NCBI RefSeq assembly: GCF_001404515.1
Contig: NZ_CXWE01000009.1
Coordinates: 62,001 to 126,000, forward strand
Direction of reading: 5' to 3'
Origin: Roseibium album
GTDB taxonomy: Bacteria > Pseudomonadota > Alphaproteobacteria > Rhizobiales > Stappiaceae
Length of the DNA: 64,000 bases
Each line of letters starts with the position of its first letter. Position 1 is the first letter of the stretch. Below are positions 50,304-58,034 of this stretch, piece by piece. The notes beneath the pieces are model-generated. The model did no database searches. It saw nothing but the letters and a program-made list of their open reading frames with translations, and was not told where the DNA came from. A program made the position numbers and the translations under genes.

Positions 50304-51542
50304 ATGCACAAATTCGACCAATGCGGTCCTGCAACACGGTCCAGGGCTGCCGGTGCTTTCAATCGGCAACCGGCGAAAAAAAATCATCACCCCGATTTCG
50401 ACAAGCTGCAGCTTCGCGGCTGGAAATCTGCCGAGAAGGAAGGCGCTCTGCCAACGGCTGCCTGGGAAAAGGAGAAGGCCTGGGCGCTGCGCATGGGGCT
50501 TACGGGATCCGACAGTCTTACCGACAAGTCGATCCCGACATTCGCACGTGGTGAACTCCCGCATTACGCGGGGATCAATACATTCCTGAAAGCGCCTTAT
50601 ATCGAGGATGTGACACAGGTCGGTGCCTATGACGCAGCTGTCATCGGCATCCCGTTCGATGGCGGCACAACCTATCGTCCCGGAACCCGTTTCGGGCCGC
50701 AGGGGGTGCGCAAGATCTCCGCGCTCTATACCCCGTACAACTACGAAATGGGCGTGGATCTGCGGGAACAGATGACGCTATGCGACGTCGGCGACATCTT
50801 TACCATCCCCGCCAATATCGAAAAGACGTTCGACCAGATCACCCGGGCGGTGTCCCACGTTGCCTCCTCAGGCGCCTTGCCGATCATGATCGGCGGCGAC
50901 CATTCCATCGGCTTTCCGTGTGTTCGCGGTATCGCGGAGTGCACGTCAAAGCGCATCGGCATCGTGCATTTCGACAGGCATATAGACATCCAGGAAAAAG
51001 ACCTGGACGAGCGCATGCACACCACCCCGTGGTTTCACGCAACGGATCTCGTCAATGTTCCTGCCGTCAATCTGGTCCAGATCGGCATTGGCGGATGGCA
51101 GGTGCCACGCGAGGGCGTTGAGGTCGCGCGCGAGCGCAATACCAACATCTTCACGATGCGCGATGTGGAAGAACTTGGCCTGGCCGAGACTGCGGCGCGG
51201 GCCCTCGAACTGGCGTGGAAAGATGCTGACGCCGTCTATATCTCCTTCGACATTGACAGCGTGGATTGCGGTTTCGTGCCCGGAACCGGTTGGCCGGAGC
51301 CGGGCGGTTTCCTGCCACGCGAGGCGCTTGAACTTGTGTCCCTGGTTGCCAAGGAAGGGATCTGCGGCCTCGAAGTCGTTGAGGTGTCGCCGCCTTATGA
51401 TTGTTCCGATATCACGGCGCTGCTGGCAACACGTGTGATCGTCGACGTGCTTGGAACGCTCGTTTCTCACGGCAAGATGGGATCCCACAAGTCGATCATA
51501 GACAAACCGGTTTCCATCCCGGCTGGTCCGGAGGTGGCGTGA
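50304..51542 (+). CDS. Agmatinase/arginase-family ureohydrolase, probable guanidine hydrolase
   Basis: This ureohydrolase of 412 residues is longer than typical agmatinases (about 300-320) because of an N-terminal extension of roughly 100 residues, as in known guanidine hydrolases. The two-metal site is complete: H200 (GGDHS), D224/H226/D228 (HFDRHID) and D316/D318 (FDIDSVD). The sequence VPGTGWPEPGG follows the metal loop. Family members split a guanidino group into urea or ammonia plus product. The operon position after a guanidine-I riboswitch and a ykkC-type importer favours free guanidine as substrate (guanidine to urea and ammonia). Guanidinobutyrase or agmatinase activity cannot be excluded by sequence alone. 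Confidence 0.85.
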   Translation: MHKFDQCGPATRSRAAGAFNRQPAKKNHHPDFDKLQLRGWKSAEKEGALPTAAWEKEKAWALRMGLTGSDSLTDKSIPTFARGELPHYAGINTFLKAPYIEDVTQVGAYDAAVIGIPFDGGTTYRPGTRFGPQGVRKISALYTPYNYEMGVDLREQMTLCDVGDIFTIPANIEKTFDQITRAVSHVASSGALPIMIGGDHSIGFPCVRGIAECTSKRIGIVHFDRHIDIQEKDLDERMHTTPWFHATDLVNVPAVNLVQIGIGGWQVPREGVEVARERNTNIFTMRDVEELGLAETAARALELAWKDADAVYISFDIDSVDCGFVPGTGWPEPGGFLPREALELVSLVAKEGICGLEVVEVSPPYDCSDITALLATRVIVDVLGTLVSHGKMGSHKSIIDKPVSIPAGPEVA

Positions 51543-51547
51543 CGACC

Positions 51548-52018
51548 ATGAAACATCATCATCACCACGACCACCATCACCACCATGATCATGACCACCC
51601 CCATCCGCATGATCACAACCATTCAAGCCCCGATCATCTGCATTCGCACGTTCATGGAGCATCGACAGCGGAAAAAGCGGATGAATTGCAGGCGCTTGCA
51701 ACGAGCTTCATCGATGGGTTCAGGGCAGCTGAAGACAAGACCAGCTATCTCAGGCTTGCCGGAGTACCGTTCCACCGGCCCGGCTCCGACACTCTGATCC
51801 AGCATCTCGTCGACACCAGGGTCGTGTCGAACTGGCAGATCGGAACAGCATCGCCCGCATTTGCCTCCAGGGAACTCGTCTATATGCCCTTCCCTGGCGC
51901 CATGGTGTCGGAGCGTGAAACGATGACGTTCACCTATGTTTCCCTCACAGAGCGACGCGATATTGACCTGATTGACATTTTGACTGAACGCCTCAAACAC
52001 GGAGAAATAGCAAAATGA
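51548..52018 (+). CDS. Histidine-rich protein of the guanidine operon, putative metal chaperone
   Basis: This 156-residue protein starts five bases after the ureohydrolase. Residues 1-37 contain 20 histidines mixed with Asp and Pro (HHHHHDHHHHHDHDHPHPHD...), a metal-chelating pattern seen in nickel chaperones such as HypB and UreE tails. The remaining about 115 residues (AEKADELQALATSFIDGF... RHGE) form a soluble alpha/beta domain with no family I recognise. I see no P-loop, so it is not HypB, and no HypA-type zinc motif. Position suggests it loads metal into the ureohydrolase. This is inference. Confidence 0.7.
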   Translation: MKHHHHHDHHHHHDHDHPHPHDHNHSSPDHLHSHVHGASTAEKADELQALATSFIDGFRAAEDKTSYLRLAGVPFHRPGSDTLIQHLVDTRVVSNWQIGTASPAFASRELVYMPFPGAMVSERETMTFTYVSLTERRDIDLIDILTERLKHGEIAK

Positions 52019-52227
52019 ACCGTATTATCCTTGCTTGTCTGCTGACGACAGTTTCAGCACCGGTCATGGCGCACCCCGGAGACCATCACGATGTCTCTGG
52101 CTGGTCGGGAACTCTTCAACACTTTGTAGAATCGCCGTTTCACGCGGCCTTGCTGGCAGGGTCGCTTGCCGTGGGTTTTGGTCTTTTCAAGGTGGTCAGG
52201 AACCTGAAGAGACACAAGGCAAGATAA
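52015..52227 (+). CDS. Small exported HPGDHH membrane protein
   Basis: This 70-residue protein overlaps the His-rich gene by four bases (ATGA). It has a signal peptide (ILACLLTTVSAPVMA), then AHPGDHHDVSGWSGT, then one membrane helix (AALLAGSLAVGFGLFKVV) and a basic tail (RNLKRHKAR). The His-Pro-Gly-Asp-His-His segment just outside the membrane resembles the N-terminus of HupE/UreJ-type nickel-associated membrane proteins, but the rest is too short to be one. A metal-handling role at the membrane fits the operon but is unproven. Confidence 0.6.
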   Translation: MNRIILACLLTTVSAPVMAHPGDHHDVSGWSGTLQHFVESPFHAALLAGSLAVGFGLFKVVRNLKRHKAR

Positions 52228-52241
52228 ACAATTGTGCACTT

Positions 52242-52270
52242 CCGGGCGGTTACCCTTTGCTACCGCCCGG
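52242..52270 (+). terminator. Stem-loop at the end of the guanidine operon
   Basis: CCGGGCGGT (52242-52250) and ACCGCCCGG (52262-52270) form a nine-base-pair stem with an eleven-base loop, 15 bases after the last stop codon. A second stem (GCTCCGA/TCGGAGC, 52286-52307) follows. There is no strong T-run, so termination may need Rho. Confidence 0.5.
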
Positions 52271-52501
52271 CCTGCCCTGATCTTTGCTCCGATTGAGATT
52301 TCGGAGCGACCAAATTCGGTACACATTCTCGCCGTCTCGTCGTGGCTGTGAATCTGGAAATCATCTGAAACTTGTGACTTTGTTTTCCGTTTTCGCAAAA
52401 CCCACTGGAATTTTGCGCATTCCATTTGCCGGTGCGTGGATAGACTGTCATCGTTATCAGATAGTTATGCCGTCGATCCTGTAAATCGAACGAAAACGGG
52501 T

Positions 52502-54157
52502 ATGGTCATGGCTCTGAAACAGTTGGTCCGCAATGGTATGTCGGCTTTCAGCCTCGTGGTCGCCGTCAGCTGTTTCGGCGCGGCGCTCACTCCGTCGCTG
52601 ATGCCGCGCGATCCAAATGTTCAGGCGGCGCTCGCCGCGGTGGCCGCCAGCCTTGGTTATGAGGCAGGTTTGCTTGTACGTAGCTTGTGGCGGTATCTGG
52701 AAATTCCTGATTTCAAAGGCAAGGTGCGCAGGGTCTGGTGGGTCCTGTCGCTCGCGGCAAGTACCGGCATTCTGGTCTATTCGCTTGCCAAAGCCGCATC
52801 CTGGCAAAATGCTACGCGTGCAGCGGTGGAACTGCCTCCTCTGGATACAGCTGCGCCGATTTATTTATTTGCTGTCGGCGGTCTCATCTTTCTTGGCCTG
52901 TGGTTCTTGTTCCGCATTGCAGGCGGGCTCCGCAGACTTGTCGCCTGGCAACTGGATCGTGTCTTGCCTAGAAAAGTCGGTGTCGTTCTCTCCGTTGCGC
53001 TCGTCGGCTGGTTCTTCTGGGCACTGATCGACGGTGCACTGGTCCGGTCCTTGTTCCGGGCAGCAGATGCCTCGTTTGAAGCTGCCGATATCCTGATAGA
53101 GCCAGATATCGCGCAACCGCAGGATCCGATGAAAACCGGCAGCGCCGCCTCGCTGGTCAAATGGGACGAAATGGGCCGCTGGGGTCGGCACTTCGTTGCC
53201 TCAGCGCCAACAATCAAGGAAATATCCGAATTCCAATCCGGCACCGTCATGGAGCCTGTACGCGTTTACGTCGGCAGACGCTCGTCGGAAACTGCGAAGA
53301 AACGGGCCGAACTGGCGCTTGAGGAACTGATCCGCGTTGGCGGCTTTGAAAGATCTGTCCTGATCGTGATGGTGCCCGTCGGAACAGGGTGGATGGATCC
53401 GGGAGCACACGACACCCTCGACTTCATGCTGGCAGGTGATGTGGCAACCGTTTCGGTCCAATACTCTTACCTGACCAGCGTTCTTTCGCTTCTGGCACAT
53501 CCGGACTATGGCGTTGCCCAATCCAGGGAGTTGTTCGAAACAATCTACGATCACTGGACCGAACTTCCAAAAAACAACAGACCGGCCTTTTATGTACATG
53601 GCCTGAGCCAGGGTGCTTTCAATTCCCAGGCGACGCTACCCTTGTTCGACATGCTCGGCGATCCGATACAAGGAGCGATGTGGGCCGGCTCCCCTTTCTT
53701 TTCCCTGTATTGGTCTGAAGTGCGTGACAACCGAAATGCCGGCAGCCCGGCCTGGAGGCCGACTTTCGGCAACGGGTCCCTGGTTCGCGTCATGGACCAG
53801 TACGGTGGCTTGCAGGGCGACTTTACGCCCTGGGGACCCTTGCGCGCGGTCTTTCTCAACTACGGCAGCGATCCGATAGTCAATTTCACCTTCGACAGCT
53901 CCGTGCGGCCACCGGCCTGGCTCAATCAGCCAAGAGCGCCTGACGTTTCAGAAAAACTGTCCTGGTTTCCGGTCGTCACAATGCTTCAATTGGCTCTCGA
54001 TTCCATGTTCGCGCTCGATGTTCCTCGGTATGGGCACTACTATGTTGCACCAGACTATATCGATGCCTGGGCTGCCGTTGTCGAACCGGACGGGTGGTCG
54101 AAAGGACGTGCCGACCAGCTCAAGGAAATCTTCTCAAGGCGCGGACCGGCGTTCTGA
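52502..54157 (+). CDS. Alpha/beta-hydrolase family membrane protein (COG4425-like)
   Basis: This 551-residue protein has four or so hydrophobic segments in its first 190 residues, then a soluble alpha/beta-hydrolase domain. The nucleophile elbow is VHGLSQGAFNSQ (GxSxG). This combination matches a conserved membrane-anchored hydrolase family of unknown function. It lies after the guanidine operon but is separated by stem-loops and about 270 bases, so it is not clearly part of it. ATG 52502 is chosen over a GTG 66 bases upstream because it directly precedes the first membrane helix. Substrate unknown. Confidence 0.75.
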   Translation: MVMALKQLVRNGMSAFSLVVAVSCFGAALTPSLMPRDPNVQAALAAVAASLGYEAGLLVRSLWRYLEIPDFKGKVRRVWWVLSLAASTGILVYSLAKAASWQNATRAAVELPPLDTAAPIYLFAVGGLIFLGLWFLFRIAGGLRRLVAWQLDRVLPRKVGVVLSVALVGWFFWALIDGALVRSLFRAADASFEAADILIEPDIAQPQDPMKTGSAASLVKWDEMGRWGRHFVASAPTIKEISEFQSGTVMEPVRVYVGRRSSETAKKRAELALEELIRVGGFERSVLIVMVPVGTGWMDPGAHDTLDFMLAGDVATVSVQYSYLTSVLSLLAHPDYGVAQSRELFETIYDHWTELPKNNRPAFYVHGLSQGAFNSQATLPLFDMLGDPIQGAMWAGSPFFSLYWSEVRDNRNAGSPAWRPTFGNGSLVRVMDQYGGLQGDFTPWGPLRAVFLNYGSDPIVNFTFDSSVRPPAWLNQPRAPDVSEKLSWFPVVTMLQLALDSMFALDVPRYGHYYVAPDYIDAWAAVVEPDGWSKGRADQLKEIFSRRGPAF

Positions 54158-54159
54158 GT

Positions 54160-55101
54160 TCATTTTTTTTCCAGGAGTCTGGACAGTTCCTGCTTGAAAA
54201 CCTCCTTGGCCGGATCCGCAGCTTCCAGAAGTTCCTCGATCTTGAAAAAATCCATTGTCTTGAATTTGCCGATGGGTGGTTCGATCAGCAGGTCCGGTCT
54301 TGAGCATTCCAGCTTGGCGGCAACGAGCGAGTGAAGCGTGATGGAGAATGATCCGATCCAGGTGTCCATTCCGCTCGGAAGTCCGCTCTTGCGGGAATAG
54401 TCGCTGCCGGTGACATCGATACCGACTGTCAGGAGCTTGCTGTCATCGAAAACGTCGAATGGTGTCGGATTGACGAAACCGCCGTCAATCAGCACGAGGC
54501 CGTCGATCTCGACCGGCGTCAGAAGCATCGGCAACGCCGATGAGGCCGCTATGGCCGGCAGCAAGGGGCCTTCCTCGAGGACAACCTGGGACTGCCGGTA
54601 AAAGTCAGTCGCGATGATCTTCATTGGAATGCGAAGCCCGGAAAAATCCGCGGCCAACTCTGCTGGAAACACCGTTTCAAACAGCACGATCGGGTCGATG
54701 ATCGCGGGTCGCACCACGTTGAAAAGAGATGACCATGTCCGACCATCCTTCAAAAACAGTTTCCGGAATAATTGCGTTTTCCTGGTGAACAAATCGACGG
54801 CGTATTTTCGAATTTCCTTGCCGCTCATCCCGCTTGCATAGAGCCCGCCAAGTATGGATCCCATGGAGGTTCCGGAAATTTCCGTTGGCGTAACGCCGAG
54901 CTCATCCATAGCTTCCAGGATCGGAATGTGCGCAAATGCCTTTGCTGCACCTCCTCCGAGCGCGAGTGCAAATCCGTCGGTCGGCATTTCGTCGCTTTCT
55001 TTCACCGGAGTTTCCGTCGAAGCTTGAACGGGTTTCAATGTCTTTATCGTTGTTCCGCCGGCAGCCAGAGCTCCGAGCATCAGTTCACGTCGCTGAATCA
55101 T
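54160..55101 (-). CDS. Patatin-like phospholipase family protein, probably Tat-exported
   Basis: This 313-residue protein has the patatin glycine-rich loop LGGGAAKAFAHIPIL, the nucleophile in ISGTSMGSILGGL (GxSxG) and the catalytic Asp in VLIDGGFVNPTP (DGG). The N-terminus MIQRRELMLGALAAGG looks like a twin-arginine signal, suggesting export in folded form. The start ATG at 55099-55101 is chosen for that signal; an ATG at 55114-55116 and a TTG at 55158 are also in frame. It is convergent with the alpha/beta-hydrolase gene, with two bases between stop codons. Lipid acyl hydrolase activity is likely but untested. Confidence 0.85.
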   Translation of the reverse strand: MIQRRELMLGALAAGGTTIKTLKPVQASTETPVKESDEMPTDGFALALGGGAAKAFAHIPILEAMDELGVTPTEISGTSMGSILGGLYASGMSGKEIRKYAVDLFTRKTQLFRKLFLKDGRTWSSLFNVVRPAIIDPIVLFETVFPAELAADFSGLRIPMKIIATDFYRQSQVVLEEGPLLPAIAASSALPMLLTPVEIDGLVLIDGGFVNPTPFDVFDDSKLLTVGIDVTGSDYSRKSGLPSGMDTWIGSFSITLHSLVAAKLECSRPDLLIEPPIGKFKTMDFFKIEELLEAADPAKEVFKQELSRLLEKK

Positions 55102-55496
55102 TGTCAGGTTTCCCATCGCATGAAAGCCAACATTCACATCAGGTATCGTGGCAATCAAGACAATTGAAGCGGTACCAATGCCCTTCGCGCGACACCAGTT
55201 GGATTGGGTGTTTGACGTATTAATCGCCTGAGACGAACAACTCTACTGACTGTTTGAGTATCCATCACACGTTCAACACAGTCTCAAGAAGTCCTCGACG
55301 CCATTCTCAAGGTTTCAATCGCGAGAATTCTGATTTAAGCGAATCAAAAAATGTCGGCGAGACATCACATCTAGTTTTCCTAACGTCAACGTGTGCCGAC
55401 CGTGTGTCGAAGTGAGCAGAGCGGATCAGCGGTTCCCTTAGTGTTCAAGCCGCACCCCGATCGGGGTGTTTGAACACTGTTAATGTGGAGAGCGAC
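55102..55496. other. Promoter region of the spondin-domain gene
   Basis: This gap of nearly 400 bases separates the divergent patatin gene from the spondin-domain gene. Apart from the palindrome at 55441-55477 I see no gene, riboswitch or repeat. The block 55230-55400 is AT-leaning and probably contains the promoter. Confidence 0.4.
55441..55477. promoter_or_regulatory. Nested palindrome upstream of the spondin-domain gene
   Basis: GTGTTCAA (55441-55448) and TTGAACAC (55470-55477) flank an inner palindrome CACCCCGATCGGGGTG (55453-55468), making a long interrupted inverted repeat 20 bases before the start codon. It could fold as a 5' mRNA hairpin or serve as a dimeric regulator site. Confidence 0.5.
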
Positions 55497-56318
55497 ATGT
55501 CAAAGATTACCTCGCTGCTTGGTGCAAGCGTGATAGGCATCTTGGTTGCGGGCTCAGCGAACGCCGCAACAATTGATATTACTTTCAATAATTCCAACGG
55601 CTTTGGTTTCCTGGTGACGCCTGTTTATACAGGTATTCACTCAGGTGGCTTTGATGCATTTGATGAAGGTGCCTCGGCTAGCGCCGGCATTGAACAAATC
55701 GCGGAAGTTCCGGTTCCGCCAAACCCACCCAACCTTATTGCGCCTGAGCGTCTTGCCGTCGAACCCAATTCACAAGGCGGGTTTGTCTTCGGTCCCGGAG
55801 GACCGATCCTGGATGGCGAATCCGGTACATTGACCATTGATGTCGTCGATCCGACAGTGAACCGCTACGCGACATTCCTGTCGATGTTTGTACCGTCAAA
55901 CGACACCTTTCTGGGCAATGACGATCCGCTTGCCTACGCGATATTTGATGCAGCGGGCAACGTGATCGAACAGACGATTGAAATCACGGGAAGATCCATC
56001 TGGGATGCCGGAACAGAGGTGAACCAGTTGTTCGGGGCTGCCTTTCCGGGCCAGGACATTCAACTCGGCGACACGGAAGGTGGCACCATTACGCGCCTGA
56101 TAGACATCGATGATGGGTCAGGTGGGAATGGATTTAGCGCGCTTGAAGCCCTGTTTGGTGTAACCGGTGCCGGATCGATTACGGCGGATACTGTCCTCTT
56201 CACAATCGATATTGAGGCCGCACCGACAGCTGTACCGCTTCCTGCGGGTGCCGGATTGCTGCTTGCCGGCCTCGGCGTACTTGGTTTTGCAGGGCGCAGC
56301 CGCGCCAGGAAAGCCTAG
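55497..56318 (+). CDS. Spondin-domain protein with VPLPA-CTERM sorting signal
   Basis: This 273-residue secreted protein has a signal peptide (ITSLLGASVIGILVAGSANA). It has a spondin-type domain (ITFNNSNGFGFLVTPVYTGIHSGGFDAFDEGASASAGIEQIAEVP... SMFVPSNDTFLGNDDPLAYAIFDAAGN) and the C-terminal sorting tail VPLPAGAGLLLAGLGVLGFAGRSRARKA. That tail is the VPLPA-CTERM type processed by exosortases and usually found on exopolysaccharide-linked surface proteins. GGAG six bases upstream supports the ATG at 55497. The exosortase itself is not in the window. A strong stem-loop follows the gene. Confidence 0.85.
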   Translation: MSKITSLLGASVIGILVAGSANAATIDITFNNSNGFGFLVTPVYTGIHSGGFDAFDEGASASAGIEQIAEVPVPPNPPNLIAPERLAVEPNSQGGFVFGPGGPILDGESGTLTIDVVDPTVNRYATFLSMFVPSNDTFLGNDDPLAYAIFDAAGNVIEQTIEITGRSIWDAGTEVNQLFGAAFPGQDIQLGDTEGGTITRLIDIDDGSGGNGFSALEALFGVTGAGSITADTVLFTIDIEAAPTAVPLPAGAGLLLAGLGVLGFAGRSRARKA

Positions 56319-56709
56319 ACAAAACACTTCATCTGGGCGTGTTCACTCGCCCAGATGATACCCAAAGGGTTGCCGATATTGCCGAATGCACTCGTGGCAT
56401 CTTCGATGCCGGGCCCTGGACAAGATCTGCAACGCAATCCGAAAGATCGTCAAAACCGTTTTTTTTGATGGATGGGATTGAAGTTGAAGCATTCAGGCAT
56501 GAACCTCCAATTTTTAAAAATGTACTTGTACGGCGTTTCATTTTTCGCCTTCGACCCAAACTCATTCTGACCCGACGTTTCCAAACAGCGGTGTACCGTA
56601 TTCCGGGATGGAGATCCTTGCCTCGGCGGTGATCCAGTGTCTAGGCTTGGGCAACGTCATGTCACCGACGCACGTTGCAAGTTTCATCCCGGGATACAGG
56701 AAGAAAACC
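56319..56709. other. Gap after the spondin gene, with one stem-loop
   Basis: These 391 bases hold a ten-base-pair stem-loop (56330-56357) and, near 56505-56545, an AT-rich block with TGTACTTGTAC. Open frames here lack support. The AT-rich block may be the promoter of the enolase-superfamily gene. Confidence 0.4.
56330..56357 (+). terminator. Stem-loop downstream of the spondin-domain gene
   Basis: CATCTGGGCG (56330-56339) and CGCCCAGATG (56348-56357) are a perfect ten-base-pair stem with an eight-base loop, 12 bases after the stop codon. No T-run follows. Confidence 0.5.
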
Positions 56710-57918
56710 GTGAAGATTGAAGCCGTTGAAACACTGCGACTGGGCGCTCATCCCAATCTTCTCTGGGTGCGCATACACACAGAGGATGGCTGCACCGGTC
56801 TGGGTGAAACGTATTTTGGTGCCGGGCCGAGCGAAGCGGATGTTCACGAACGCATCGCACCCATAATTTTGGGACAGGATGCCAGCCAGATTGAATTCCT
56901 GAACATGAAGATGCAGCCATATGTCGGCTTCACGGGAAGCGGCGCGGAAGTGCGGGCGCTCGCAGCGATTGACGTGGCGCTTTGGGACATTGCTGCAAAA
57001 TCGGCTGGCAAACCGTTATGCGATCTTCTGGGGGGAAGAACCCGGACCGGAATTCAGGTCTACAACACTTGTGCTGGAGCGGACTACGTCTCCAAGACCT
57101 CGGCGGTGAGACCCGATAATTTCGGGACTGACGGCACGAAACAGGACAACGGTCTTTATGACGATCTCAATGGGTTTTTAAACCATCCCGAAGACCTTGC
57201 CGCGTCCCTGTTGGACATGAACATCTCCTCCATGAAGATCTGGCCGTTCGATCTGGCAGACGGCGCCGTTGATGGCGTCGATATTTCCCTGCCGGATTTG
57301 AAAAGGGGTGTCGAACCGTTTGAAAGGATCCGCAAGGCACACGGTGACAAAATCCGCTTGAAGGCGGAGTTGCATGGATTGTGGAGCCTAAATGCCGCAA
57401 TAAAAATCGCGAACGTACTTGAACCACTCGACATGGACTGGATCGAAGATCCGGTCTGGATGGACCGTCCCCACGAAGTGGGCAATCTGGCGAGCGTGAC
57501 ATCGGCCCCGCTGGCAGGCGGAGAGACGCTCGCAAGCCTCGGACAATTCAAGTCTCTGATCGACGAAGGCAACATTTCGACACCCATCGTGGATGTCGTC
57601 TGGGCGGGAGGCGTCACGGCTGCACGAAAAATAGCTGCTCTTGCCGAAGCGAGTTCACGCCCGATCGCCTTTCATGACTGTTCCGGTCCCGTCACCCTCG
57701 CCGTTTCGACACATCTCGCACTCAGCCTTCGAAATGTCAGGGAACAGGAGATAGCGCGGGGCTTCTACTACAACTGGTATCAGGATTTTGTCGATCATCT
57801 GCCGCCAATTGAAAACGGGATGATATCAATTCCTGGCGGCCCCGGTCTGGGAATGGACCTGCAGCCGGATATCTTCAGGCGCGCCGACGCGATCCACAGG
57901 ACAACCAGAGTGGAATGA
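56710..57918 (+). CDS. Mandelate racemase/muconate lactonizing enzyme family protein (enolase superfamily)
   Basis: This 402-residue TIM-barrel enzyme abstracts a proton alpha to a carboxylate, typically a sugar-acid dehydratase or racemase. The Mg ligands appear as Glu in LKAELHG, Glu in DWIEDPVW and Glu in LAGGETLAS. A Lys lies in SSMKIWPFD, and the HDCSGPVT His is a likely catalytic base. The GTG at 56710 is chosen because AGGAAG lies six bases upstream and the protein then begins KIEAVETLRL; an ATG at 56608 would add a non-conserved stretch. It is convergent with the purine ABC operon. The substrate cannot be read from the sequence. Confidence 0.85.
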   Translation: MKIEAVETLRLGAHPNLLWVRIHTEDGCTGLGETYFGAGPSEADVHERIAPIILGQDASQIEFLNMKMQPYVGFTGSGAEVRALAAIDVALWDIAAKSAGKPLCDLLGGRTRTGIQVYNTCAGADYVSKTSAVRPDNFGTDGTKQDNGLYDDLNGFLNHPEDLAASLLDMNISSMKIWPFDLADGAVDGVDISLPDLKRGVEPFERIRKAHGDKIRLKAELHGLWSLNAAIKIANVLEPLDMDWIEDPVWMDRPHEVGNLASVTSAPLAGGETLASLGQFKSLIDEGNISTPIVDVVWAGGVTAARKIAALAEASSRPIAFHDCSGPVTLAVSTHLALSLRNVREQEIARGFYYNWYQDFVDHLPPIENGMISIPGGPGLGMDLQPDIFRRADAIHRTTRVE

Positions 57919-57996
57919 AGCAGACTTGACCAAAGGGAAAACAATGGAACGTCCAGCAATTCCCTGAATCGAGACCGATCGTCAGATCTCTTAGGT

Positions 57997-58022
57997 CCGG
58001 ACCGGGACGTATCCCGGTCCGG
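57997..58022. terminator. Bidirectional stem-loop between convergent genes
   Basis: CCGGACCGGGA (57997-58007), loop CGTA and TCCCGGTCCGG (58012-58022) form an eleven-base-pair perfect stem between the enolase-superfamily gene and the BMP binding protein. It likely marks the end of both transcripts, though a T-run is weak. Confidence 0.65.
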
Positions 58023-58034
58023 TGGTATTGCATA

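Noticed and set aside
51548..51660. Histidine codon run taken as a simple tandem repeat
   Set aside because: The run is in frame, uses both CAT and CAC and is interspersed with Asp and Pro codons, so it is a coding feature, not a microsatellite or CRISPR-like repeat.
56339..56632. 97-residue open frame between the spondin gene and the enolase-superfamily gene
   Set aside because: It begins inside a stem-loop, has no family, and reads through an AT-rich promoter-like stretch.
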